This document shows, piece by piece, positions 1-12,022 of a stretch of 64,000 nucleotides of DNA (its first letter is position 1; each line of letters opens with the position of its first letter). Source of the stretch: Chromobotia macracanthus (lineage: Eukaryota; Chordata; Actinopteri; Cypriniformes; Botiidae). Made by a program: the position numbers and the translations under genes. Location of the stretch: the NCBI GenBank assembly GCA_036877525.1, contig JAZGTH010000126.1, positions 1 to 64,000 of the forward strand, written 5' to 3'. Below the pieces are notes generated by a model. The model had not been told where the DNA came from. It searched no databases and worked only from the letters and a program-made list of their open reading frames with translations.

Positions 1-817
1 AAAATGTGGCTAATTGCACTTTTAGGCTACAGGACCATCACATTTTCAATACCATTGTTATCAGACTTTATTTCAGAGTTAAAATGTTGTTGTAAGAATC
101 TTGACAAACTGGTTAAAGATTTAAATCTGTTGCCATTTTAACAGGAGCTGTATGTGAATTGAGGTGTTAAAGAAGATGGCCACCGTGTGAAGCCTTAAAT
201 AGACTTTGGGTGAAATACGGGCCCACCCAAACTTCTCATTCGCTTTGTGAATAAAGGCTTGTAAACGGCCTCACATAGAGAGTTCTCAGTTTTAGCTGTT
301 CACACCATCTGCCTTCATCAGTTACACAGGATGTCACAGAGATGTTCTCAGTTTTCATCGAACTGATGCTATATACTGATAATATATATCATAGAAGTGG
401 GTGTCTATGACCCTTCCTAGTACTTTCAAACAATATAAACCCTCTGAGTTTCTTCCTCATTGCCACTCTGTTAATGACACTCACTTGGCACTTGTCTCTG
501 ATCTACTTCAGTGAGCTTAAAACTTTGATACCTTGAAACTTTATTTATAAAAGCCCAGAGAACAAATCACCTGGTCTTGACTCCTCAAAGGTGAGTAACC
601 AGAAGTGTTTTGGTCCCATAAAGATTGACAGTAAACAATTCCTAATCGAGTTTGCAGGTGTAATTTAATATTCTCAGGTAATGCTTATGTTAAAGAAACA
701 TGCTTGTTTTATAGATTGTGGATGTAAGATTTTGTATTTTGTATTTGTTGTCTCGCAGCATCTGCAGTAAATTCATTCTGGCTGATCTTCATCAGAACAT
801 CTGAGAGGAAATCCAGG
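1..817. other. 5' flank of ART pseudogene, no gene seen
   Basis: No open frame or RNA gene is supported here. The last ~70 bases (from about 750) match the sequence just 5' of the two ART fragments at 13.1-13.4 kb and 27.6-27.9 kb, so they probably represent the 5' untranslated region of the ART gene. Confidence 0.5.
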
Positions 818-1700
818 ATGTTGAGCACTGCAGCTCTTCTGCTCATCTTCATCAGTGATGTTGCTGTAGGACAGGTACACCTTGAATTGAGTGTTTATTA
901 CTGAACAAACATGATTACTGATGATGTGAAGTTATTCTCACTGCTACAGGATCACAGACAGGCTGTTGAAGGACAGATGTTTCCATTAGATATGGCACTG
1001 GAATCTGTTGATGACCGATATGAAGGTTGTTCAGAAAACATGACACACCAGGTGGAGAGAAAATATCTCAAAAAGAAATCTCTGCTAACATATCTGGTTT
1101 TGAAAAAGCTTGGAGAAATGGTGGAGGAAAATACCTGAACCACAAGACAATTTGACAAGAAACCATCTAAATGCCATTTTGTCTACACCTGTTCTACAGT
1201 ATATAAAGAATTTAATCAAGCTGTTATTAATGGTAAACATAAATACTTAAACTTGACATACGCATGGTACGCTTCACTTTCTGTTGACGGAAGCAATACA
1301 GATTCTCAAGAAAACCCAAAGGAGATGCAGATTAACTTATCGTGGTACTCAACTTGAGTTTGATAAGAATGTTGTGAACAAAGAGGTTCGTTTTGGTTTG
1401 TTTGCCTCCTCCTCTATTGATCGCAGAATAGCAGAGAGTTTTGGAAATGTATCTTGCTTTGAAATCAACACTTGTGAAGGTGCTGACGTGACAAAGTACT
1501 CCTGGAATCCTCTTGAGAAAGAGGTTCTGATTCCCCCTTATGAGAAGTTCATCGTCACTGCAGTGAAGGACAGAAGTCAGGATGATGTCTGGTGTGACAC
1601 TGTGTTCATGTTGCAGAGCTCTGGAATAAGAAGTGATTTAAACTGTGCTGTGGCATCAGTCCAGTCTCAGATATATCACAATGTCATTCTCTCTGGCTGA
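818..1700 (+). pseudogene. Decayed ecto-ADP-ribosyltransferase (ART) gene
   Basis: Resembles GPI-anchored or secreted arginine-specific mono-ADP-ribosyltransferases of fish, which move ADP-ribose from NAD+ to arginine on extracellular proteins. Exon 1 (818-874) encodes a 19-residue signal peptide (MLSTAALLLIFISDVAVGQ) and ends at a good GT donor. Exon 2 starts at 950 after a CAG acceptor. The R-S-E fingerprint of the family is visible: TYRGT, then FASSS, then EKEVLIPPYE. However, the reading frame changes about four times: near 1065-1090, 1145-1152, 1175-1184 and 1265-1280. Three of these fit single-base losses, two of them at homopolymers. The last segment (1284-1700) is open to a TGA at 1698. 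It is therefore a pseudogene, unless the shifts are assembly errors; the neighbouring receptor exons are all intact, which argues against general sequence error. Confidence 0.82.
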
Positions 1701-1883
1701 CCGGCCTTTTCATCTTCATTCATTTCTCTTTATATTAAACTGTGCTGCCACTGTACTGACATGTGATGAACTGATCCTGAAGAATGACTGTATGTTTTTG
1801 TTGAGGACATGAGAATTATCAGTAGAGTGAAATGCAGCTTAATAAATTGATTGCATATCTGACACAGTTGTGCTGTCCTGTTT

Positions 1884-1972
1884 GTTCCTGTAGCTCAGTT
1901 GGTAAAGTGTTGCTAGAAGTGCAAAACTCATGGGTTCGATTCCCAGGGGACACGTACTGACAAAATGTATAA
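1884..1972 (+). mobile_element. tRNA-derived SINE, truncated
   Basis: The sequence contains an A-box-like stretch (tagctcagttgg) and a perfect B box (ggttcgattcc, about 1933-1943) at tRNA-like spacing. It is followed by a non-tRNA tail (ctgacaaaatgtat) typical of cyprinid SINEs. The tRNA-like part lacks full acceptor-stem pairing, so this is a SINE head and not a functional tRNA gene. Confidence 0.7.
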
Positions 1973-2234
1973 CTAATATATACACATATATGTGTGTATC
2001 TGTATATTGTATATTCATAAATGTGGGTAAGATGTTTAAATTTACAGTTTCACAATTTAAAACTTACAATAACCAAAGACATGTTGATCACTGCATGAAT
2101 AAATTACATTTACAGTCCATGTTAAAAGTTCACATCTAATTATTCCACAATTTAATACATTTTAATACTATTTCAAATCAAGACCAGATCAAGCACTCAT
2201 CAACCACATCAATACCCTGGGTGCAGTGCACTGA

Positions 2235-2515
2235 AGAATGAACGTTCACTCTAGTGAGATGAGATCATGACTTCAGTGTCAGGTCCTGTAGATGCGGTTT
2301 GTGTTTATTAAGATCCTGCAGTTGAGGGTTTGACTCCTGCAGTCACTGAACACTCACGTCTCATCCTGATGGTCTCTGTGACGACACATGAAGCTGTTCT
2401 CCACCTGCTGACCTGAATGAAGAAAACAACAACAGTGGAGGAACAGAAGATGAAGCAGCTGCTACACTGATTTTCAGACACTCCCAGATCTCCACCTACA
2501 GGTGTAATGATGTAA
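2235..2515 (-). repeat. Inverted copy of block shared with 12.8 kb and 27.3 kb
   Basis: This stretch is the reverse complement, with few changes, of 12815-13092 and 27298-27577. At those sites it directly follows a truncated ART exon 2. Here it lies ~500 bases after the ART pseudogene, so it is probably a repeat or 3' flank that moved with ART copies. No coding frame is evident. Confidence 0.7.
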
Positions 2516-3815
2516 ACACATCATACAGCTACGATTATCAGCATTTGTTCAAACAGATTTAATATAATTGTATAATTATTTAAATGCATTTCTGCAGTCA
2601 CAAGCTCAATGTCAGGCTGCCCACTAGACTGATAAAGGTGAATGCACTGCACACTAACAGCCTGTGTGTGTAAACTACAGAAAGTTACTGCATCTAGGTT
2701 ATGTCTCATTACCCCTGAGGATCTCTTTAATCTGAAGAACATTGAGGTCCAGCCAATGAGACATTAAGATCATCGCCACACAGAGACTCATCAGAGCTGC
2801 TGGAGTTCCTCTCTTCTGACCCTGAGCCTCAGGAGGGACGAGGTGCGATTCCCAGCAAACAAACTGATAAACAGTTAGTTTCTTGAATGCACTATAAGTT
2901 GCTAAAAGTACCTGCATGAAGTTCACGTGAAAAACCTTAAGTTAATTATCTGAAAGTAGCTGAAATGATCAATTCCCATTTCCAGAGACAGAGACAATAT
3001 ACTAGAGATAATTACAGTGACTGCCATCTAATAACTAAGACAACAGGAAAGCCTGGCTTCTGCAGTTACACTCAAAACAAATGTGTTATTTTTTGTGTTC
3101 TGAGTGTGGTCAGGGCCAGCACGTATCGAGTTGAATTCAACATTGTTAGAACATAATACATAAGTGTTGTGCTTCAGTAAACACAGTGTTTTTTTGTTTG
3201 CATCTAACACAACTGTTACTGAGTAATTAAGGTTTAATGGTTTAATGTAGAGGTGTATTAAAAACTTTAAATATGTATACAAAATGCACTCATGAAATCA
3301 CAGAACTATTCAATATGGTTTACACTGCTTATTTGTTGTTTCTAACATGGATACTGAAGATTGCACAGCCAGTAGAATTTGAAAAGTCTGTCTACAGCAC
3401 AAGTCAGGTTTTCAACATCAAGCAGAAGAAAAAAAAATCATTCTCCACTGATGGCAACCAACTGCAGCTGCAATGACCTCAGAGACCTTTTCATGGAATC
3501 ACTGGTCACGCTGGTACCAGCTACAGTAATAAGCCATAAAATGCATCAGAAAATGCTGCAGCATGAGGAACAACTTATTAAAAGCTAAAACAAGAAACAA
3601 AGCTTACCGGCACCAACTCCAACAGGTATGAGACGGCAGAATTCACACAGCAGTTACTGCTGGCAACACTTCTCCTAGATGCCATGTGTGGAAGATGAAT
3701 GAGGATCTTCATTTTCTTCTCCAGGGATGCCATTCATTTCCTTCAGTTCTGGAATAATGGTTCCCTCACATTTCCTGATAAACAAGTCTTCTTGTTTAAC
3801 CTACAGAAAACACGC
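2516..3815. other. No supported gene
   Basis: Only short overlapping open frames are found, without recognisable domains. A minus-strand frame at 2699-2926 looks exon-like in composition but could not be assigned to a family with confidence. Confidence 0.4.
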
Positions 3816-3819
3816 AGCC

Positions 3820-5345
3820 CGACTTCACGCCATTCACAGTTGCCTTACCATGCAGCTAAATGACTTGTGGGTCTCCTGAGGGAGAAAGTGAGATGAAGCA
3901 ACTGGGGATGATTGAAGCCTCTGCTAGTAAATGGAACAACCACCTGAACATGAGTCCTAAAAAAGATGGATTCCTGCATAGATATCTGCAAATTGAACAC
4001 CTACCTTATGCTGAGGATTGATGATCTGCTGGAGAGGATGGACTGGGCCCAGAACATCACAACCTCAGACCTGTGTAAGGAATATTGGCAGTTCCCTTGA
4101 TCCCTTGTGCATTCATGCACTTGCTCCTGGACACAACTGGGACTGTATCAATTCACCTTACCTTTGGTCTTCGTGAGGCACCTGCCACCATCCAAAGGTT
4201 GATAGATCGAGGTTATCCAAAGCTGTGCTCTGTTGTTTACCTAGATGTAGTAACTTACATCAACACCTGGGCAGAGCACCTGTACCACCTGCATCAGATT
4301 CAAGTGGAAGGCATGTTTTTGGATGTAATAAAACAGTCCTTACCGCCCACAAACCAACTGAAAAAAGGACAGGCAGCCAAAAACCTACAGCAAACAACAA
4401 GCGGCTAAACTTCACGCCATCACCACAGTTGCCTTACCATGTAGCAAAATAACTTGTGGGTCTCCTGAGGGAACTTGGGATGATTGAAGCCTCTGTTAGT
4501 GAATGGAGCAGCCAGATGGATTTCTACATAGACTTCTGAAAATTGAATGTCCAGTCAAAATTTAATACCTACCTTATGCTGAGGATTGACGATTTGCTGG
4601 AGAGGATGGGCTGGGCCTAGTACATCACAAGCTGAAACCTGTGTAAGGGATATTGGCAGATACCCCTTCTCCCTAGCCATACACTGGTTTCTGGACACTG
4701 CTGGGACTGTATCAATTCACCTTACCTTTAGCATTCACAAGGCACTTTCCACCATCCAGATGTTGATAGAATGAGTTGTCCAGAGCTGTGCTCTGCTGCT
4801 TACCTAGATGTTGTGGTAACGGCAGAGCACCTGAACCACCTGCATCAGATTCAAGTGGCAGGCCTGACTGTGGATGTGGTAAAATAATCCTTACCACCTA
4901 CAGACCAATAGACTGAGAAGACAGGCAGCCGAAAACCTAAAGCAAACACAACGTGACCCTTTTCAGATCATCACAACAGTTGCCTTACCATGTACCTGAA
5001 TGACTTGTGGGTCGCCTGTGGAGAATTAAGCTCAATTGAGATGAAGCAACTGGGGATGATTGAAACCTCTGCTAGTGAATAGAGCAGCCATCTGATCATG
5101 ATTCCAAAAAGATGGATCCTGGATCAACATTTGATGCCTACTTTATGCCAATTATTGACGATCTGCTGGAGAGGATAGGATTGACCCAGTATATCACAAC
5201 CTTGGATCCACGTAAGGGGAACTGGCAGGTGCTCATTGACCCCCAGCAATACACTGCCTTTATGACACCTTTGGGGCTATATCAATTTACCTTTTGTTTT
5301 TTTATGAGGCACCTGGCACCTTCCACAGACTGATAGATTGAGTTC
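3820..5345 (+). mobile_element. Three tandem degenerate Gypsy-type RT fragments
   Basis: Three diverged copies of the same reverse-transcriptase segment follow each other, beginning near 3825, 4405 and 4965; each opens with a leader containing caca(g)ttgccttaccatg. Copy 1 retains GLREAPATIQRLIDRG and a YLDVV version of the catalytic YLDD box (4085-4408). Copy 2 is shorter (4586-4774). Copy 3 keeps FDAYFMPIIDDLLERIG and GNWQV followed by TPLGLYQFTF (5112-5333). These match Ty3/Gypsy polymerase motifs. All copies carry stops and frameshifts and none can be active. Having three partial RT domains in a row, not one element, is unusual. Confidence 0.7.
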
Positions 5346-5903
5346 TCTAGAGCTGTGAAGAAGGAGCTGTGCTGCCTACCTACATGGAGCAATTTACATT
5401 AACATTACAACAGAGAGATTATTGCAATGGAGAAAAATCAGTAACAAAGTAGCTGTATCAGGGAGCATTTCTTCCAAAAGGTTGACTCAGCCCCATGACA
5501 AACTCCATGCCCAGCTTATGCACAAACCCAACATGAGTCCAGCTCCTGAGTGCTGATGGCCACCAATCCACCCAAACCACCCAACATGGGGATTTGGGAC
5601 TACTCTCCACTGCTGCTGCACTCCAAGCCTGTAAAAACATTTGTGGGTTAATACACTTGTACAATCAAACTGTTATTGTTCAAATGCCAGGACATACATT
5701 TCAAAATTTCAAATGTAATGCTGGATGTGAGGCTAAATGCCAGGTTGAATTGATCAAGATTAACATGGGAACCCAGATCATTGTGTTGGCTTGCCAACAG
5801 TAGCACTTGGATGTGGGCATATGTGGGCTCCTTTGGCCATGTTTACCCAAGATAAACACTGAAATTAAATTCAAATATTTTGATAAAGAAATGCAACACA
5901 ATC
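5346..5903. repeat. Old repeat, related to 6060-6180
   Basis: The part at about 5490-5640 is a diverged relative of the sequence at 6050-6180 (shared wording such as gatggccaccaatc and gggacta). It is a degenerate interspersed repeat with no gene. Confidence 0.4.
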
Positions 5904-6248
5904 ATACTTTGTGCGCTGCTGGTCCTCCTGCCTTGGTTTCCAGTCCTCTTCTATCTTGGCAGCCAGTCCTCTGCTGAAGACCCGATTGCCAGGATCCTTG
6001 CAGGAGACCCCAGTAGGCAGGGGTGTGGCCGGCACACACCCCAACTTTGAGCCCCCCGCAAAGGCCAGCTCTTGAGTCCCCAGCATTGGATGGCCACCAA
6101 TCTCCCACAAGGGCAGTTGGGACTATTGCATACTGCTGCAGGACAGCAGCCCTGTATCAACGGAACACATTCATGCATTAAGAAACGAATCTCTCACATA
6201 AAACACTGGGATCCATTGTTAAAAGGCCATGACTTGAGTGACAAGTAA
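5904..6248. repeat. 345-bp block, source copy of a perfect duplicate
   Basis: The whole stretch is identical, as far as read by eye, to 7034-7378 at a constant offset of 1130 bases. This copy lies in unique flanks; the other is embedded in the 30-bp minisatellite. A further diverged relative lies at 6370-6550. Confidence 0.9.
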
Positions 6249-6689
6249 AATTTGAAAAAGGCTGGCTGGTAGACATTGTCATGTAAAACAGTTTCCCAAA
6301 GCTTATGAAGTCAAATGACTACAAAAAAAATTAAATTGATAACGCTACAGTACATAATCTCACATTGTACACCGCTGGTCCCACTGCCAAAGACCCCATT
6401 GCCAGGATACTTGCAAGAGACACCTATAGGCAAGGGATGCCAGTTGTCAAGAGACTGTTGGGGCGGGGGCAGCCAGCAGTCAAAAGAAACCATTGTAGCA
6501 GGGCGTCATCTCGAAAAGTTGACTCTCACCTGTAACAAACTCCACACCCAGCCAGCGCACACCCCCAATCACTTATAAGTGATTAAACAATATTGCATGT
6601 TCGTCTTCGTCTTGTCTTAAGACGGAAAAGAAACGTTTCTCTGCGAACGGTTTGCGTACGGATGAATCAATGTCAATAAAACATGACGA

Positions 6690-7033
6690 GATTCAATAAG
6701 TCAATAAAACACGACGTGATTCAATAAATGTCAATAAAACACGACGTGATTCAATAAATGTCAATAAAACACGACGAGATTCAATAAATGTCAATAAAAC
6801 ACGACATGATTCGATAAATGTCAATAAAACACGACGTGATTCGATAAATGTGAATAAAACACGACGTGATTCGATAAATGTGAATAAAACGCGGCGTGAT
6901 TCGATAAATGTCAATAAAACGCGACGTGATTCGATAAATGTGAATAAAACGCGACGTGATTCGATAAATGTGAATAAAACGCGACGTGATTCGATAAATG
7001 TGAATAAAACGCGACGAGATTCGATAAATGTGA
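6690..7033. repeat. 30-bp minisatellite, left segment
   Basis: About eleven tandem 30-bp units with the core acgcgacgtgattcaataaa. From about 6829 the units carry a G variant (ttcgataaatg), which continues to about 7770. The unit length is divisible by three, so all frames lacking a stop appear open; these are not genes. Confidence 0.95.
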
Positions 7034-7378
7034 ATACTTTGTGCGCTGCTGGTCCTCCTGCCTTGGTTTCCAGTCCTCTTCTATCTTGGCAGCCAGTCCT
7101 CTGCTGAAGACCCGATTGCCAGGATCCTTGCAGGAGACCCCAGTAGGCAGGGGTGTGGCCGGCACACACCCCAACTTTGAGCCCCCCGCAAAGGCCAGCT
7201 CTTGAGTCCCCAGCATTGGATGGCCACCAATCTCCCACAAGGGCAGTTGGGACTATTGCATACTGCTGCAGGACAGCAGCCCTGTATCAACGGAACACAT
7301 TCATGCATTAAGAAACGAATCTCTCACATAAAACACTGGGATCCATTGTTAAAAGGCCATGACTTGAGTGACAAGTAA
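7034..7378. repeat. 345-bp block inserted in the minisatellite
   Basis: A perfect copy of 5904-6248 interrupts the array. Both joins share a few bases with the array (aata on the left, taata on the right). After it the array restarts at a point matching 6881, so 7381-7536 repeats 6881-7036 exactly. Confidence 0.9.
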
Positions 7379-10300
7379 TATGAATAAAACGCGGCGTGAT
7401 TCGATAAATGTCAATAAAACGCGACGTGATTCGATAAATGTGAATAAAACGCGACGTGATTCGATAAATGTGAATAAAACGCGACGTGATTCGATAAATG
7501 TGAATAAAACGCGACGAGATTCGATAAATGTGAATAAAACGCGACGTGATTCGATAAATGTGAATAAAAGCGGCGTGATTCGATAAATGTGAATAAGCGA
7601 CGTGATTCGATAAATGTGAATAAACGCGACGTGATTCGATAAATGTGAATAAAGCGGCGTGATTCGATAAATGTGAATAAAAGCGGCGAGATTCGATAAA
7701 TGTGAATAAAACACGACGTGATTCGATAAATGTGAATAAAACGCGACGTGATTCGATAAATGTGAATAAAACACCGACGTGATTCAATAAATGTGAATAA
7801 AACACCGACGTGATTCAATAAATGTGAATAAAACGCGACGTGATTCAATAAATGTGAATAAAACGCGACGTGATTCAATAAATGTGAATAAAACGCGACG
7901 TGATTCAATAAATGTCAATAAAACGCGACGTGATTCAATAAATGTGAATAAAACGCGACGTGATTCAATAAATGTCAATAAAACACAGACGTGATTCAAT
8001 AAATGTGAATAAAACGCGACGTGATTCAATAAATGTGAATAAAACGCGACGAGATTCAATAAATGTGAATAAAACACCGACGTGATTCAATAAATGTGAA
8101 TAAAGCGGACGTGATTCAATAAATGTGAATAAACGCGACGAGATTCAATAAATGTGAATAAAAGCGACGTGATTCAATAAATGTCAATAAAAACGCGTGA
8201 GATTCAATAAATGTGAATAAAACGCGACGAGATTCAATAAATGTGAATAAAGCGGACGTGATTCAATAAATGTCAATAAACGCGACGAGATTCAATAAAT
8301 GTCAATAAAAGCGGCGAGATTCAATAAATGTGAATAAAACACAACGTGATTCAATAAATGTGAATAAACGCAGCGTGATTCAATAAATGTCAATAAAACG
8401 CGGCGAGATTCAATAAATGTCAATAAAGCGCGACGTGATTCAATAAATGTGAATAAACGCGACGAGATTCAATAAATGTGAATAAAACGGCGTGATTCAA
8501 TAAATGTGAATAAAACGCTGACGAGATTCAATAAATGTAAATAAAGCGACGTGATTCAATAAATGTGAATAAAAGCGGCGTGATTCAATAAATGTGAATA
8601 AAACGCGACGTGATTCAATAAATGTGAATAAAAGCGCGGCGTGATTCAATAAATGTGAATAAAACACCGACGTGATTCAATAAATGTGAATAAAACGGCG
8701 AAGATTCAATAAATGTCAATAAAACGCGACGTGATTCAATAAATGTAAATAAAACACCGACGTGATTCAATAAATGTGAATAAAACGCGACGAGATTCAA
8801 TAAATGTCAATAAAACGCGACGTGATTCAATAAATGTGAATAAAACACCGACGTGATTCAATAAATGTGAATAAAACGCGACGTGATTCAATAAATGTGA
8901 ATAAAACACCGACGTGATTCAATAAATGTGAATAAAACGCGACGAGATTCAATAAATGTGAATAAAACGGCGTGATTCAATAAATGTGAATAAAACACGA
9001 CGTGATTCAATAAATGTGAATAAAATTGACGTGATTCAATAAATGTGAATAAAACGCGACGAGATTCAATAAATGTGAATAAAACGCCGGCGAGATTCAA
9101 TAAATGTGAATAAAAGCGACGTGATTCAATAAATGTCAATAAAACGCGACGAGATTCAATAAATGTCAATAAAACGCGACGTGATTCAATAAATGTGAAT
9201 AAAACACCGACGTGATTCAATAAATGTCAATAAAACGCGACGTGATTCAATAAATGTGAATAAAACACCGACGTGATTCAATAAATGTCAATAAAACGCG
9301 ACGTGATTCAATAAATGTCAATAAAACGCGACGAGATTCAATAAATGTCAATAAAACGCGACGTGATTCAATAAATGTGAATAAAACGCGACGAGATTCA
9401 ATAAATGTGAATAAAACGCGACGAGATTCAATAAATGTCAATAAAACGCGACGTGATTCAATAAATGTGAATAAAACGCGACGAGATTCAATAAATGTGA
9501 ATAAAACACCGACGTGATTCAATAAATGTGAATAAAACGCGACGTGATTCAATAAATGTGAATAAAACGCGACGTGATTCAATAAATGTGAATAAAACGC
9601 GACGTGATACAATAAATGTGAATAAAACGCGACGTGATTCAATAAATGTGAATAAAACGCGACGAGATTCAATAAATGTGAATAAAACGCGACGTGATTC
9701 AATAAATGTCAATAAAACGCGACGTGATTCAATAAATGTCAATAAAACGCGACGAGATTCAATAAATGTGAATAAAACGCGACGTGATTCAATAAATGTC
9801 AATAAAACGGCGTGCGTGATTCAATAAATGTGAATAAAACGCGACGTGATTCAATAAATGTGAATAAAACGCGACGTGATTCAATAAATGTGAATAAAGC
9901 GACGAGATTCAATAAATGTGAATAAAAGCGGCGTGATTCAATAAATGTGAATAAAACGCGACGTGATTCAATAAATGTCAATAAAACGCGACGTGATTCA
10001 ATAAATGTGAATAAAACGCTGCCGAGATTCAATAAATGTCAATAAAAGCGGCGTGATTCAATAAATGTGAATAAAACGCGACGAGATTCAATAAATGTCA
10101 ATAAAACGCGACGTGATTCAATAAATGTGAATAAAACACCGACATGATTCAATAAATGTCAATAAAACGCGACGTGATTCAATAAATGTGAATAAAACGC
10201 GACGTGATTCAATAAATGTCAATAAAACACGACGTGATTCAATAAATGTGAATAAAACGCGACGTGATTCAATAAATGTCAATAAAACGCGACGAGATTC

Positions 10301-10412
10301 AATAAATGTGAATAAAACGCGACGTGATTCAATAAATGTGAATAAAACGCGACGTGATTCAATAAATGTGAATAAAACGCGACGTGATTCAATAAATGTG
10401 AATAAAACGCTT
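7379..10412. repeat. 30-bp minisatellite, main array (~100 units)
   Basis: Roughly one hundred head-to-tail 30-bp units. Each normally holds two AATAAA hexamers on the plus strand, two or three CpG dinucleotides and an ACGTG core. Variants include loss of bases in the aaaacgcgacg part and insertions such as acaccgacg. The array ends at a TTG-rich simple repeat. Confidence 0.95.
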
Positions 10413-10482
10413 GTTGTTGTTTATTGTTGTTGTTTTGTTTATTGTTGTTGTTGTTTATTGTTGTTGTTTTGTTTATTCAGTG
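10411..10482. repeat. TTG-rich simple repeat
   Basis: A run of ttgttgttgttta-type repeats directly abuts the end of the 30-bp array. It is a simple sequence tract with no coding content. Confidence 0.9.
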
Positions 10483-11838
10483 TGATGGTTTGATGTTGAA
10501 TGGTGTTACCCGGAAGGGGGCGGAGCTACCTGGTGATGAGAGATATGAAGTGAAACAGAATAATAACTTATATGTATTATATGTTGTGATATATAAATTA
10601 TATTTATATGTAAATATTACAAATGTCTGAGAGAGCTCATGTAGTAATGCAGTGTATTATAACAGGGATGAGGACACAGAGTGCAGTACTGCACCATTGT
10701 GTTTATTATGAGACTGAAGCAGGGAGAAGTACGTGTAATAATGACTTTATTATTGACTGCTTATTATTCACTGTAGCTCTTTCAGTGTTTGTAATAAAAA
10801 TCAATGTTCATTACCACAATGCTAACATGTAGTGGATACGATTAATGAATCATTCACATATCAAATAATACACTGTGTTTCCCTTCAGCTAGAGATCAAC
10901 TAGAAGTTCAGCAATATTTGTTGATATTGAGACTTATTGAGATGTGACAGTCACCTTTGTAATATTCATGTCAGTGAATTATATAACATATTACATATAA
11001 CATAACATATTACAGAGTCCAGTGAAACAGAAAATCTGTGTATAAGTAATGTAAATAGGCTTGATGCCTTATTGACGACTATACAAAGCTCTGATAATAA
11101 TGTTAAAACATCACACAACTAAAAAAAAATCCTCAGAGTACTATGAGATGGTCACTTACAGCAGGTATTCACTAATTCTGACTACAACCCATATAATAAA
11201 CACAGTGATGTCATTCTCTGTGTTTTTATTATCCATGTCTGTCTGGCTTGACAGTTTTACTGTGAGTTTTACTGACACCTGCAGTCAATAACAAGAAGTG
11301 ACACTCACATGTGAATGCAGGAGTGAATCCACTTATTACTGATACGTGTGAGTGTGAATGAAATACAGGAGTCACTCCCAAATCCACAATAAATGAGTTA
11401 GTGAAAATCTTACAGTTTCAGCATCCTGCAAAACTGTTAGTAGTGTTAGTCTAACATTTTCCCTGGATAATATATAATGTATAATGAGTCCACTAAATCA
11501 GATATCACTTCACTGTCTGAGCAAATTACAGCATGTGTTGTAGTTGAATAGTTTATAAATAAATAATTGTTTTGGGAAGCTGTTATGAGGCTTTTATGAG
11601 ACACCAGAGGGCGCAACAATAGAGAACGTCTGTGTGCTTCTTGTTGCTAGGCAACAAGCTTGTTTTTTTTATGGGAAGGTAAGAAGTTACATTTTTTTAT
11701 TCCTTTATTTATCTGTATTGTCTGTTCATTACAATAAAACATGTACATTATTTCTTACATACAGTGCTTGGTGATTTGTGAGATGGTAAGAAAGTTTAGT
11801 AAACAGACGAGGAGAATCAGCCTCTTACACAGATCACA
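10483..11838. other. Gene-free spacer
   Basis: No supported gene. The stretch at about 11255-11350 is the inverse of about 26830-26900 (shared cagtaaaactcac / cacctgcagtcaataac), so part of it is a repeat. Confidence 0.4.
11643..11655. promoter_or_regulatory. X-box-like palindrome
   Basis: The motif gttgctaggcaac is an inverted repeat of gttgc around three bases. It resembles RFX-factor X-boxes. Related 'ctagcaacc' repeats occur at several other points in the window, so it may be part of an interspersed repeat and not a true regulatory site. Confidence 0.3.
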
Positions 11839-12022
11839 GCTTCTGACGTCACACTTTAATATGGGCGGAGTTGTGTTGGACCCAGACGTGGCTTCTGACG
11901 TCACACTTTAATATGGGCGGAGTGTGTTGGACCCAGACGTGGCTTCTGACGTCACACTTTGACGTGGGCGGAGTGTGTTGGACCCAGACGTGGCTTCTGA
12001 CGTCACACTTTGACGTGGGCAC
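11839..12022. repeat. 51/52-bp tandem repeat carrying CRE palindromes
   Basis: Units start at 11839, 11891, 11942 and 11993, the last one partial. Every unit begins gcttctgacgtcacacttt, so each carries a TGACGTCA cAMP-response-element palindrome. The units also contain gggcggag, close to a GC box. The first two units have taatatgggc and the last two tgacgtgggc, showing two subtypes. Confidence 0.9.

Noticed and set aside
1884..1972. Functional tRNA gene
   Set aside because: Boxes A and B are present but the acceptor stem does not pair and a SINE tail follows.
2699..2926. Possible N-terminal exon of a fish NLR-type gene on the minus strand
   Set aside because: Resemblance is limited to a few residues and no splice context or neighbouring exon could be found.
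6690..10412. CRISPR-like array of 30-bp repeats
   Set aside because: Units are directly adjacent with no spacers, the host is a vertebrate, and no cas genes are present.
6850..10493. Many long open frames on both strands
   Set aside because: They are translations of the 30-bp minisatellite, open in several frames on both strands, with decapeptide repeats and no other protein feature.
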